Source: Bromus sterilis
Lineage: Eukaryota > Streptophyta > Magnoliopsida > Poales > Poaceae
Assembly (NCBI GenBank): GCA_950022295.1
Contig: OX465597.1
Coordinates: 376,991,016-377,055,015, forward strand
Length of the DNA: 64,000 nucleotides
Direction: 5' to 3'
Made by a program: the position numbers and the translations under genes. The notes below the pieces were generated by a model. It did no database searches and had not been told where the DNA came from. It was given only the letters and a program-made list of their open reading frames with translations. This document shows positions 1 to 11,612 of this stretch, one piece after another (within the stretch, counting starts at the first letter, position 1; every line of letters begins with the position of its first letter).

Positions 1-342
1 ACTCTTGCCTTTCGACTCGAGCTTCCCGAGAGTCTAGCTATGGTGCACGACGTGTTCCATGTTTCCCAGCTAAAGCAGTGCTTCAAGTAGCCAGAGCAAG
101 CCGTCGACTTGGGCGAGATCTAGCTGAGTGCGGACCTTTCCTACTCAGAGCGTCCAGTCCGTGTTCTTGAGACGTCCGAGTGCAAGACTCGCAACAAGAC
201 CGTCAAGTTCATGAAGGTGAAGTGGGCACATCATTCGGAGAAGTAAGAAACTTGGGAGCGTGAAGATCATCTCTGTTCCGAGTATCCAGAGTTGTTTCAG
301 GCTTAGATCTCGGGACGAGATCCAGCATTAGTGTGGGAGAGC
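1..342 (+). pseudogene. 3' end of chromovirus (Tekay-like Gypsy) pol with chromodomain, decayed
   Basis: Reading frame 1 gives the typical end of a Ty3/Gypsy integrase: a stretch with VHDVFHVSQLK (integrase C-terminal module), then RVLETSECKTRNKT..VKFMKVKWAHHSEK..TWERED..CSEYPELF, the chromodomain-like tail of Tekay-type chromoviruses. The frame is broken by TAG near 88 and 121, TAA near 244 and TAG near 304, several of which fit decay of C/G-rich codons. The rest of the polyprotein is left of the window. A purine-rich tract (GTGTGGGAGAGC, 331-342) directly precedes the LTR start and fits the polypurine tract. It is a dead fragment, and host to the long LTR that follows. Confidence 0.85.
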
Positions 343-1084
343 TGTAACAGCCCAAGAGCAATTCTTGTAATCATCATGTAATTTTGCTTTGTCATATGAC
401 TTCCAAACTTGACGTTGTGCTAGATGTTGAAAATTCATGTGATGATTTAAAATGCCAAAGGGTTTTCAATTCAGTTGAATTGCTTTTGAATTCAAACAAT
501 ATGGTTAAAGAGAGGTGTTTAAGGATTTTTTGATGTTGCATGTGTGCTCCCCTTGACCCCAAACTTGGCATAGCCATTTCTTTTCCCTTCCCAAGTGCTT
601 TTAAAACCTTTCATCATTTTTTCAACTCCCAAAAATGTGGGCCATAGTTCAAAGTGGTTTGAATTTCAAAAATGGCCCCACATTTTAGTTGTTCCAAAAT
701 TGGCCAAACCAATTTTCTAAATTGGAGAATATTGCAAGGATCCCAAAACATATTTTCATATGTTTTTATCTCTCATGGTTTGCTCTGAAAAACTCCTGGG
801 ATTTTTTTGTTTCAAGAAATGGAAAATTCCTTTTTCTTTCATTTTTCTGCAGGCAGAGGACCTGCCAGGCCCGGCCCAGCAGGCCTCTCCCCACTTCCTC
901 GCAGCCCACCTGGCCCGCGCCAGCGAAGCGGTACGTGGGATTGCTTCTGCGCCGTCCGATCTTGATCCAAGGGGCACCGCTCGTCGCCTTTCCAGCATGG
1001 TGAGGTCCCCTCCGGCCTCCTCTCTCACAGCCGGCCGGCGCGTCGACGTCGACGACGGCCAGCGTGGCTGGGGCCTGGCCCCAT

Positions 1085-1091
1085 TATAAGG
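1085..1091 (+). promoter_or_regulatory. TATA box of the chromovirus LTR
   Basis: TATAAGG lies in a GC-rich setting (..GGCCCCATTATAAGGAG..) within the LTR, about 740 bases from its start, and is followed by a pyrimidine-rich leader. This is the expected place for the U3/R promoter. No transcript evidence is available. Confidence 0.5.
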
Positions 1092-2106
1092 AGAGCGCTA
1101 GGAGCCCCCCCCGGAACCCTAGTTCCCTTTTTCCCCTTCAGGTCTCGCCGCCGCTGCCTCACCCTCAGCCATGAGCCTCCCCTGTTCCGCCTGACAAGGT
1201 GATCTCCGACGAGCAATTCGCCGCCGCCTCGCCGTGGCCTTGAGCCTGCGCTTGCCTACGCGAACCAGAGACTCAACCGTGCCCCTTTTCCCCCTCACAG
1301 GTTGCCGCGAGGAGCCCCAATTCGTCCGCGTGTCGTCGGCCTCCGCCTTGGGTGTCATCTTCCCCGACGACGGCCACCTTCCTCCTCCGGCTTCCCGTGT
1401 TCGAGCTCGTCTCCGACGCCCCAAGGTGATCCTCGAGGTCTTCCTCTTCTCCTCATAGCGTAGCATAGAAGCCGAGTCGCGCGCGTGTTTTCCCCGTCTG
1501 CCTGCAGTAGTCGCCGACGAGCCACCGTGGTCGCCTTGTCCATGGAGTGCCCAGGGTGTGCTCGTGCGTGCACTAGGTGTGCTCCGGGCGCGTTTTTTGG
1601 CAGCAAAGAAGCCGCCTTGAGCTCCAAGTGGTCGCTATCTCGCTGCGTCTGAAGTTTTTTGTCAGCGTCAAGCTGTGGCGTCGCCGTGACCTTTCCTGCG
1701 AAGAAAAGCTCCCCCTTGAGCTCGCCGAGGTCAGATCGGGGCACCCACGTGATCGTGGAGGTTCCCTGCACCGCTTTCCCATCGCAGCCAGGCCGGGGCG
1801 ACCTGTGTGCGACGCCCGCGTCGTCTGAAGGTGACGCCCGCGAGGGGTCTCTGAAGCTTGTAGCCGTGCGTCGCCGTGCTGTTCCCCTAAAGGCTCCCAG
1901 GGTCGTCATAGAACCCTCGGGGCCGTGGAGTGTGTCCTTGCATAGGTGGAGGTGCCAGCTAGCGATCCCAAGCGGTGGCATCATCGCCGGCGACGTGAGC
2001 GCGACGCCATCGTCGCCGCAAGAGCCCGCCGTCGATGGGATGCAGAGAAGTTCAGTTAGAAGAAGATGTAGCTCTTCTGTCTTCAGACTTGGTTCTGTTG
2101 AGAATC

Positions 2107-2178
2107 GAGTCCATAGCGTAGTGGTGGCAATCAGAGCGAGAGAGTGATAGATCGGGGGTTCGAGTCCCTCTGGGGACA
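2107..2178 (+). other. tRNA-like / SINE-head-like sequence inside the LTR
   Basis: TAGCGTAGTGG (2114-2124) fits the Pol III A box TRGCNNARYNGG and GGTTCGAGTCC (2157-2167) fits the B box exactly. The T arm pairs (GGGGG/CCCTC around TTCGAGT) and part of the acceptor stem pairs (TCCA with TGGG). A T5 run at 2192-2196 could stop Pol III. D and anticodon stems do not form, so this is not a functional tRNA. It is either a decayed tRNA-derived SINE head or a tRNA relic. Confidence 0.4.
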
Positions 2179-3639
2179 TTTCCCCCATCCCTTTTTGAAA
2201 AAGGGCAGTGGCTGACACCTGGGCCCCGCTAGTCAGTGGCCCAGGCTGTCAGGCCGAGTGGGCTGAGCCCACTGGAACCAGAGCAAGAGGAGAGCTGGGC
2301 CAGATTTTCCCGAGACCAGCCCAGCAGGGGTTTTCCCCCTTTATCTTTTTCTTTCTTTTCTATTTAAATTTGAATTTGATTTCAAATTCAAATTTCCCCC
2401 TAGTTTGCATGTTTAAGTGACCCTTGAACAATTTGGGGCATCCCATATATGTTTTTGTGGTAGGAGAAGCTACTGATCACCATGGAGAGGTCAGATCAGG
2501 GGTGTGAGCAAGTTATAAATGAAGATGTTGGTCATCCTCAACTTTTTGCTTATTCCTTTCTTTTCTTTGCTTTTTTTTCCTTATGAACTCATTTGTGGTC
2601 CCACCACAAGTGCTTAGCCAATGGAAAGTCAAAGAGGTTGCATGGGGCCCTGGTGTGCTTGACAAAACATGTGGCAAGGTGTAGAAGTTTTCCATGCAAA
2701 ACCTTTTCTTTTCCTTCTCCTTTCATTCTTGATACTTCTCCGAGTGTCAACCCTTGTCGACACTTTTCAGTCTCCGGAATCGATAGATATATTTCACGAT
2801 GCTTTTCTTAGTTTTAACTTGCTATTAATGATCATGCCTTGTCATGTTGCCATCTCACTTACACCAAAGTTAAGGCTATGACCAAAGCCATACAATATAA
2901 ATAATTGCATATGAAGTTGTTGACGTGTCGTCAACACCTTCATTTAAATTTGACTAGATAGGGTCACATCATGCCTGTTAAAATTGATCATCTCAGCCAT
3001 GCTTGTGCATTTGATCTCGATGTTTACTTGTGTGCTTTTCCTTGCCGATACCTTACGTTAGAACCTGAGACTGCCGAGGAGACTTTCGTGGAGCTGTCCG
3101 ACACCGAGCCCGAGGACCCTGCTACGTCTGCTTCGTCGACTGCTTATCCGGGCAATGGGGTTTATATATCATTCCTTATAGCTTTCATCTCGCTTGCCTA
3201 GCTATATTTTAGAACGGTTGCTTGATCCTACCACCATATACTTTTGCCTCTCCATTAAACCCAAACAGCCATGCCCCCACATCCTAGCAAAACCTTTTTT
3301 GGCTATGTACCTTGCTTGCTTAACCATTGCTTAGTATGTGTAGGCCCTTAACCTACTGCTTATACCCATTTCTGCTTGGTGGATTATCATGCTATTATCA
3401 TAAATTGGTTAATATTGATTAATATGATGTTAATTTTATATTTGACGAAGGATGGGAGACCGGGTTGTTCCCGCCGGGTGTTTTGTTCCATTCGAGTCAC
3501 CTAGGATCCGTGTTCCGGGTATTGTGTTTCTTGACGAGCGTGCCTAATCTTGTGTGGGATTCTATGTGGTCCCCTTGTCTTACCTACCTAGCTCCAAGCA
3601 GTTTTAGTGGTGGCCCAAGTTGATTTACCTTTTGAACCC

Positions 3640-5256
3640 TGATACGTCCAAAACGTATCTATAATTTCTGCTTGCTCCATGCATGTTTTGTGTGATATTG
3701 CTACGTTCTAGATACACTTTCATACATTTTTGATCATATTTCGACTAACCTATTAACTCAGTGCACCCCAGTGCGAGTTCCTGTTTTGTGCTGTTTTTCT
3801 ATTTCAGTTTTCCCCCATATAAAAAGTGCCAGAAAAATTCGAGAAAATTCAGATAAACAATCAGCGTGGAGGAAGCTTCGCGAAGAGCCCGGGAGGGGCC
3901 AGAGGGGAGCCAGAGGGGCCAGGCGGCCACCCGGCGCGGCCCCACCCCTGGCCGCGCCAGGGGACGCCTGGGGCCCCTGGTCCACCTCTGGCTGCCCCCC
4001 TTCGCCTATTTATTCACCATCACGGGAAAACTCCAGAAGAGGAACCCTATTCCGCGAACTCGCCTCTGTTCCGCCGCCGCCGCGCTTCCGAAGATTGGGA
4101 GCACCAGAAGACCTCTTCCCGGCACCCTGCCGGAGGGAGGATTGACCTCCGGGAGTCTCCTCTCCACCATGGATGCTCCCCGGATGTCTCGTGAGTAGTT
4201 TTCCTTGGACCATGGGTCCGTGATCAGTAGCTATGTGATGTTCTCCTCCCCTCTTTGATCTTCATTGTTTAGACCTCGTGAGCTGCCCTACATGATCGAG
4301 GCATCTTTGTAATATTTCTGCTATTGCTATGTTGAGTTTGATAGGATCTGATGGATTATGAGATTATGTTCAGATTGTGATAGAGTAATATATTTGGTTT
4401 TTATCTCTTATATTTTTATTCCTAAGTAATTCTTGCATGTTCTCCGTTGCTGTTTATTGCTTTGGCCAAGTAGTAGGTAGTGACTTCAAGAGGGAACGTT
4501 GTGCTAGATTGTGGGTTCATGCCCCCCGATGACACGCGTGAGTGACAGAAACATGAGTCTAGGGGATGTGCTTTTGTCACAAGGGGGGAAACAACGGTGC
4601 TTGTGACCATGGTCACAAGGATTGTTTACTTTACGCAGAGTTCTTTTTAATGCAGTTGTCTGTTGCTTTGGGTTTACACTTTGGGTGGGGCTCGCAACTT
4701 AATACCAGCGAGATGCTCTGGATAGATATCTCAAGGTGGATGATTAGTAGTAGATGCAGATGGATTTCGGTCTACTTACCTTGGCGTACTGCCTGTGCTT
4801 TTGAACCACGTCCTTTCTTTTGTAGCATAGTTAGCATTGCGGTGCGTTCATAATCCTGTCAATTGCCTTTCTGTAATTTGTTTACCTCGCATAGCAATTT
4901 TATCTTCTTTTGGGAGAGAGACATCACTAGCGAACATCACGTATCCCGGTCCATATCCTCATTATTGTTTCCATGCTATATTTACTTTACTGCTTTTACT
5001 TGCTATCATTATCCCTTGCATTTTATCCTTGTGAACAACAAGACCGGAGAGATTGACAACCTCTCTGAACTTCGTTGGGAACAAAGTTATCTATGTCTGT
5101 GTGCAGGTCCGCGTCAGTCGCGCCGCTGACACCTACTTATCATCTCTGGAGTCCTGCTGGAGACAAACCTTGGTATCTTCACCGAGGGAAAACTGCTGCT
5201 GCACTACATCTCAATCTTCCACTTGGAGTAACCAACGAAGGGGCGAGAAGCCATCA
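3640..5256 (+). repeat. 5' LTR of Athila-type element B
   Basis: It starts TGATACGTCCAAAACGTATC and ends ..GAAGCCATCA. A TATA-like TATTTATT (4007-4014) follows a GC-rich upstream part. Downstream sit a short ATG frame (MDAPRMSRE) and a GTGAGTAG splice-donor-like motif near 4190. The same layout occurs in every LTR of this family in the window. Open frames in both directions over the GC-rich part are composition effects. Confidence 0.9.
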
Positions 5257-5267
5257 AGAAAGTTTTC

Positions 5268-5285
5268 TAGCGCCGTTGCCGGGGA
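5268..5285 (+). other. Primer binding site of element B
   Basis: TAGCGCCGTTGCCGGGGA matches the Athila-type PBS TGGCGCCGTTGCCGGGGA (tRNA-Asp 3' end) with one G-to-A change. It lies 11 bases after the LTR end. Confidence 0.85.
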
Positions 5286-5425
5286 CTCCAAGTGCTAAGA
5301 TAGGGTAGTTGCACACTACCCTTTACCTTTGTTTTTTAGTCTTGTTAATTTATCTTCCAGTTTTTATCTTTGTGTATTTTATCAAAATTTACAAAAAAAA
5401 AATATTTATCTTGCTAGTTGTCATT

Positions 5426-6316
5426 ATGTCTGGCCCTTCTTCCTTTGTTGAGACAGAGGTTCTCACCTTTAAACAAAAAGGTGGAGAAAGCCTAAAGGAT
5501 GCTTGGTATAGAATTAATGATTCTCAAAAAAGAGCCACCAAGAAGCAATCCACTACTATCCTGCTTAGAAATTTTTATGTCGGGATTACTCCTTGGAACA
5601 GGTTCATATTAGATATTGCTATCAATGGGAATTTTCTAGAAGCCCCGACTCGGGAGTCTCTTAATGTTATTGAAAATCTTGTTGGAAATCTCCCTATTGT
5701 TAGCGTACAAGAAGATATAACTCTATCTCATATTATGAAGAAACTTGAAAAGATAGAGTTAGAAATACCAAGTATAACTAGGAAAAATGAGTTGGATCGC
5801 AAGATTCAAGGGAATTTGAATAGGCTTGATAGCTCCATGCTTAAAATTATTAAAACCTTGGAGGTCATCAAATCCCATGATACGGATCCTTCTAGGATAG
5901 ATAAGATTGAGGAAATCATTAATACTCTAGGAACTACTTTCTGCTCAATCAAACCAAAAAAGGTAGAGACTTCGGCAATAAGGGAACCTAAGTTCAATTA
6001 TGTCCCTAAGGTTCCCGGAACTAAAAATAAACCACCTATTTCCAAAGAATTTGAAACCATGAAAACTTTGGAAGAAATACCTCTCTTTGATAATTTTATA
6101 AATGAATCTTCCATTGGTTTTCCACCTTTTGGTTTTCTCCCTAGAAGTATCTTCATTAGGCCTTTATTTGAAAGACCTCTTAAGACTAGTTGTACAATTG
6201 AAGAGCTTTTTGATGATCTTGATAATGATTCGATTGCTACAACTTGATCTTTTGCATTATGCCTAGCTAATGGCTTTAAAGAAGCGCTTTCGGGAGGCAG
6301 CCTGCAACGAATTTAG
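5426..6316 (+). pseudogene. gag-like frame of Athila-type element B
   Basis: ATG at 5426 (MSGPSS..) is chosen over upstream non-ATG openings because homology with element E begins here: FVETEVLTFKQ..GESLKDAWYRI and LLRNFYVGI..WNRFILDIAINGNFLEA resemble the E protein segment by segment. This is the Athila/Ty3 gag region. The 273-residue frame stops at TGA 6245-6247. The same frame then continues SFALCLANGFKEALS..LQRI to TAG 6314-6316, matching the end of the E protein, so the TGA is probably a mutated CGA. Unlike E it has no DxGA protease motif; the middle (residues about 100-200) is a charged, helical, lysine-rich stretch. Confidence 0.75.
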
Positions 6317-8975
6317 GTGTTTCTTTTTTATTTTTTTGTGTCTTGGTGATTTTTACTTCTGTATAAACATCATTGTAACTTTATTTTTCAGCTTTGTGCT
6401 AAGTTATAACCTCTTACGGCAAGGGAAGTAAAAGTTGTGACATGCTGTCCAGAAAACAGATTCTGTCCTCGTGACCAGTAAAATTCCAGAAAAATACCAG
6501 TTCAACTTTTTGAGCTGAAATTTTTACACAGTATGCTCTATACAATTACGAAACTTCCGTATGTTCTGAGTTTTTTGATTTGAGTTGCAGAAGTACCCAT
6601 AAATAATTCTTTACTATCTTCTGTTCTGTTTTTCACAGATTCTGCCACGTTTTGTCTCTCCTTACTTTTGCAAACCTTAAGCTTGCTTTTTCTTTGCAAA
6701 AACTTTTTGGAACTCTTGAGAAACAGTAGCTCTTCAAGATTATCTTTATATCCAGTAGGGAAAAATTATTTATTAAGGGTACTAACCTATCTAATCAGCT
6801 TATGATGAGTTATGTATGAAGGGAGTTTTCAAGTGTGCGATGGAAGATGATGAAAGAAGATCCAGGAGTGTCAAGCGCTCAAGCTTGGGGATGCCCCCAT
6901 GCATCCCCAATAAATAGTCAAGGAGACTCAAGCGTCTAAGCTTGGGGATGCCCCCATGCATCCCCTTCTCCATCAACAATCATCAGTTCGTCCTTCGTCT
7001 CACTATATTTTTATCACTTCATGCGTTATGTGCTATGCTTGGAGCGTCTCGCTCTTAGGTTTTGTTTTTAGTTTTCTTTAGCTTTGCTTGCTGTTCATAA
7101 CAAGTTAGATCCCGTCTTACTTTGTGTGGGAGAGAAACACGCTCCACTTTCAAAATTTAGAACACATCATAGGATTTTTCCTGCCTATCTTTTTGCTGTT
7201 GTGTGTTCTTTATCTTTTCATAACTACTGCCTTGTTTAGTTTTAGTCTTAGTTTGTCTTTCGCAATAGCCTTGGCTTTTGTTTAGTTTGTTGCTGCAACT
7301 CTTTTTAGTTTCCATGTTTATCTTGTTAAGAGAATTGGTTGTTGCACTGAGTTGTGTCTTGTCTTGAAAGTAGGTAATTGAGGTTGCTATTTAATTTTAG
7401 TAGTAGCTTGCAATAGTTTTGAGGTATTGATGTGAGTAATGTTTGAACTTTTGGTGTCAAGAGCTCTAGCCTATTAGTGATAGGTGTCGTATTTCGGGCA
7501 ATCCGTGAGTATTTTCAAAACCTACAAAACTAGTTGAGAACTCTAGCTACTAGATGGATCACTACTCTTCTGAGGGGTCGAATATCAGAGAGCACTCACG
7601 TACCATGAGTCGAGGATGCGCAAGGATAACCAAACCCCCATACACTCCTCCTCGGGGTACTTGTCTCTTTGTGAAACCTCCTCATTAGATTGAGAGTTAC
7701 CGATAATAAGTGCATGAGTTCTTCGGACTAATGTAAGTATTGAAAGTTGACACTTCCACCTTCCCATATTTTGCTAGCCTCTCCTGTGCCGTGCATTGCC
7801 TTCTTCTCACTCCGAGAGTTGGTGTCCACCTTCGCCGGTACATCCAAACCCTTGGCATCATACGCTCTGTCATCATAAGCCTCCTTATATCTTTCCTCAA
7901 AACAGCCACCATACCTACCTATCAAGGAATTTCCATAGCCTTTCTGAGTTACATTGCCATGCAACTACTACCTCTTCATGACTTGATCTTCATGTCATAT
8001 ATGTTCCTGCTACACTGGAAGTGACATACATTGCATACATCATGTAGTTACTTCTTCTTTATGATTTTGAGTACCTTGTAAAGTGTGAAAGATTTCCTTT
8101 ACCTTCTTGTAAAATAGAGTGTTGCCCTTAAATGAGGAAAAGATCCCAAAGTGGACACAATAAAAGATCCCAAAGAGGACGAATGAGAGTTAAATAGAAA
8201 GAGCCATTGAGGCCACAAAAAAATACAAAAAAATGGAAAAAAGAGAAAAAAAGAAATAAAAAGAGAGAAAGGGGCAACACTACTATCCTTTTGAGAGATC
8301 CACACTAGTACTCCCTTTATATCCTTGTACTCCATAGAGATGATCTTTTTGTATATAGTTCCATTGGAGAGCTTCCTAGCTCGTATGTGCATCCGTTGCA
8401 TGGAAATCCCTACTCCTCACATCATATCTATCATTTGGCATCTCTTGCCTATGATTGTCCTCATTGATGTGAGCCTTTCTTATCCTTTTTTGTCTTCCTC
8501 CTCCACCATATTTCTCTCTTTGCCATCCTAAGTGTCAACTCTCGTGCTTACGCTCATCCATTGCATGAGTGCTCGAAATATCGAAAAGGAGTGGATCAAA
8601 TTGACTTGTACCTGGCTAGTGGTCTGGGGACGAGTCAACATAAGATTCCAAAGAAGACCAACTGTGAAACTTTAGTTGATTGAGTTCTCAACACAAAAAT
8701 ACTTTTTTTCTCGTATTCCCTATCCCCCTTCTTGCACGCAAACACCATTTGGAGACATTCGAGTCACGGACAGCGAGAGCTCTTGCACCTAATGTTCTTT
8801 TGTTACTTCTTTCAATGCTAATATAGACTCCTGCATGTTATGACTTGAATTGAATCTCTAACCTTGATTGCTTTACTTTTCAAAGTTCTTTTATGGTTGC
8901 TAGCATGTCACCACAGAAATTATGTTGTTATCATTTACCTACTCGAGGACGAGCAGGAATTAAGCTTGGGGATGT
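6317..8975 (+). other. Noncoding 3' internal region of element B, with PPT
   Basis: I see no gene here. The region is shared, in whole or part, with elements A, C and E. It holds the paired hairpins at 6887-6965, many short inverted and A/T-rich stretches, and ends in the purine tract AAGCTTGGGGATGT (8962-8975) next to the 3' LTR. In an autonomous Athila element the pol gene would lie upstream of such a region; here it follows gag directly. Confidence 0.8.
6887..6965 (+). repeat. Two tandem hairpins copying the PPT motif (element B)
   Basis: Each hairpin has an 8-bp perfect stem GGGGATGC/GCATCCCC and a CCCCAT loop (6887-6908 and 6944-6965). Each is preceded by AAGCTT, so AAGCTTGGGGATG occurs twice here and again as the PPT at 8962. 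The pair is conserved in elements C (15519-15597), A (19977-20055) and E (63867-63946). Confidence 0.75.
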
Positions 8976-10528
8976 TAATACGTCCAAAACGTATCTATAA
9001 TTTCTGCTTGCTCCATGCATGTTTTGTGTGATATTGCTATGTTCTAGATACACTTTCATACATTTTTTATCATATTTGGACTAACCTATTAACTCAGTGC
9101 ACCCCAGTGCTAGTTCCTGTTTTCTGTTGTTTTTCTATTTCAGTTTTCCCCCATATAAAAAGTGTCAGAAAAATTTGGGAAAATTCAGATAAAAATCAGC
9201 GTGGAGGAAGCTCCGCGAAGTGTCCGGGAGGGGCCAGAGGGGAGCCAGGGGGGCCCAGGCGGCCACCTGGCGCGACCCCACCCCTGGCCGCGCCAGGGGG
9301 GCGCCTGGGGCCCCTGGTCCACCTCTGGCTGCCCCCCTTCGCCTATTTATTCTCCGTCACGGGAAAACTCCAGAAGAGGAACCCTATTCCGCGAACTCTC
9401 CTCTGTTCCGCCGCCGCCACGCTTCCGAAGATCGGGAGCACCAGAAGACCTCTTCCCGGCACCCTGCCGGAGGGAGGATTGACCTCCGGGAGTCTCCTCT
9501 CCACCATGGATGCTCCCCGGATGTCTCGTGAGTAGTTTTCCTTGGACCATGGGTCCGTGATCAGTAGCTATGTGATGTTCTCCTCCCCTCTTTGATCTTC
9601 ATTGTTTAGACCTCGTGAGCTGCCCTACATGATCGAGGCATCTTTGTAATATTTCTGCTATTGCTATGTTGAGTTTGATAGGATCTGATGGATTATGAGA
9701 TTATGTTCAGATTGTGATAGAGTAATATATTTGGTTTTTATCTCTTATATTTTTGTTCCTAAGTAATTCTTGCATGTTCTCCGTTGATGTTTATTGCTTT
9801 GGCCAAGTAGTAGGTAGTGACTTCAAGAGGGAACGTTGTGCTAGATTGTGGGTTCATGCCCCCCGATGACACGCTTGAGTGACAGAAACATGAGTCTAGG
9901 GGATGTGTTGTTGCCACAAGGGGGAAAACAACGGTGCTTGTGACGGCGGTCACAAGGATTGTTTACTTTACGCAGAGTTCTTTTTAATGCAGTTGTCTGT
10001 TGCTTTGGGTTTACACTTTGGGTGGGGCTCGCAAATTAATACCAGCGAGATGTTCTGGATAGATATCTCAAGGTGGATGATTAGTAGTAGATGCAGATGG
10101 ATTTCGGTCTACTTATCTTGGTGTACTGCCTGTGATTTTGAACCTCGTCCTTTCTTTTGTAGCATAGTTAGCATTGCGGTGCGTTCATAATCCTGTCAAT
10201 TTCCTTCCTGACGTATCCCGGTCCATATGCTCATTATTGTTTCCACGCTATATTTACTTTACTGCTTTTACTTGCTATCATTATCCCTTGCATTTTATCC
10301 TTGTGAACAACAAGACCGGAGAGATTGACAACCTCTCTGAACTTCGTTGGGAACAAAGTTATCTGTGTCTGTGTGCAGGTCCGCGTCAGTTGCGCCGCTG
10401 ATACCTACTTATCATCTCTGGAGTCCTGCTGGAGACAAACCTTGGTATCTTCACCGAGGGAAAACTGCTGCTGCACTACATCTCAACCTTCCACTTGGGG
10501 TAACCAACGAAGGGGCAAGAAGCCATCA
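8976..10528 (+). repeat. 3' LTR of Athila-type element B
   Basis: It is a close copy of 3640-5256. Its first bases are TAATACGTCC instead of TGATACGTCC (terminal G lost by mutation), and about 65 bases are deleted after 10210, which explains the shorter length (1553 against 1617). Confidence 0.9.
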
Positions 10529-11612
10529 AACCCGTGTGTGTAACTGGTTAGCGCTCCAGTGGAATGTTAAAACAAACTGAGCCAGGAGGATGGTATATCC
10601 TGTTGGCCCACCTCAGGGAGTTAGGGGTGTCTACCCGGTCAAGGGTTAGTCATCCCGAGTTCATCCAGACGGTAGAGACTGATTCGAGAGCGCGGACGGC
10701 TTTTGAGTTGGATGTCGACTCGCCGGGGGCCACCCGGAATTGTGCGTTGTTAGTTAGAGGGACTCTGACATTCCGGAGTTTCAGGCGCCTTCACCCGCCA
10801 AGCGGAAACCGGGCGTACATGCGAAGCCTATGATGGGCAGTTGGTACACCCCTGCAGGGTTAAATCTTTTCGAAAAGTCGTGTCCGCAGTTATGGACGAC
10901 TTGAGACCTACTCCTTGTTCATAGAATAACATCAACTTAATCATGCTTTAAAAGTTGCCAACGTGTGAGTTGCCTTGATTGCTCTTCTTCGTCCGGGGCG
11001 ACAAAGATGGGACAAGGTTGTGTTATGTTTTGCGTAAGTAGGTGGATAGAGACCTATTGATGCGATCATCAGCGATTTCTTGGATCTTCCCTTACTCTAA
11101 TAGATCGTTAGCCACTCATATAAGCTAGTGCGGCTGCAACCTCAACCACTACTTTTCCTTACCGTGAGAAGTTAGTTATACTGCATTGATATATTCTCAC
11201 CTCTTTCTTTTCTTTTCCCCTTTATGTTTTGCCTGATCGGCCGCTGCATTTGATTACTACCTCGACCCGAGCACCTAACGCTATTTCGTGGAGGTGCCCC
11301 CGAAGGACGACGATGAGGAGGACTTCGCCCAGTAGGCCTATAGTTGGGTTCCGACATTCCGTGGGTGCACATGTCTATGTGCAGCCCTCTCTAGGGCCAT
11401 TTGGATTTTGACCGTACTCGGTCGTGTGTGCCTTTTATATGATGCATGATGTACTGTTGGATCTTATGATCTCTGAGATGATGTAATAAATACCAGTGGC
11501 GAGTGTATGCCCTGGACTTATGTATTTTATGTCTTAGTTGTTCGTGCTTCCTTTACCTGTTGTCGAGAATCCGATAGCGATACGAGTGCGAGTATCGTGC
11601 GTCGGTGGCCAC

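Larger units (their letters stand above)
3640..10528 (+). mobile_element. Athila-type Gypsy element B, complete but non-autonomous
   Basis: It has two LTRs (3640-5256 and 8976-10528), a tRNA-Asp-type PBS, a gag-like frame, a long noncoding 3' part, and a PPT. It is flanked by the perfect 5-bp target duplication AACCC (3635-3639 and 10529-10533). The left flank and the sequence after the right copy join to restore the chromovirus LTR. No reverse transcriptase, RNase H or integrase motif can be read in any frame, so it cannot move alone. Confidence 0.9.

Noticed and set aside
1355..2218. Minus-strand open frame of 287 codons in the chromovirus LTR
   Set aside because: GC-rich DNA with overlapping open frames on both strands, no domain, no splice or start support; best seen as LTR sequence.
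3758..4213. Several overlapping open frames in the GC-rich LTR part (also at 9107, 12711, 18745, 21304, 36305, 60627)
   Set aside because: They recur in every LTR in several frames and in both directions, with frameshifts between copies; composition effect, apart from the short MDAPRMSRE frame noted.
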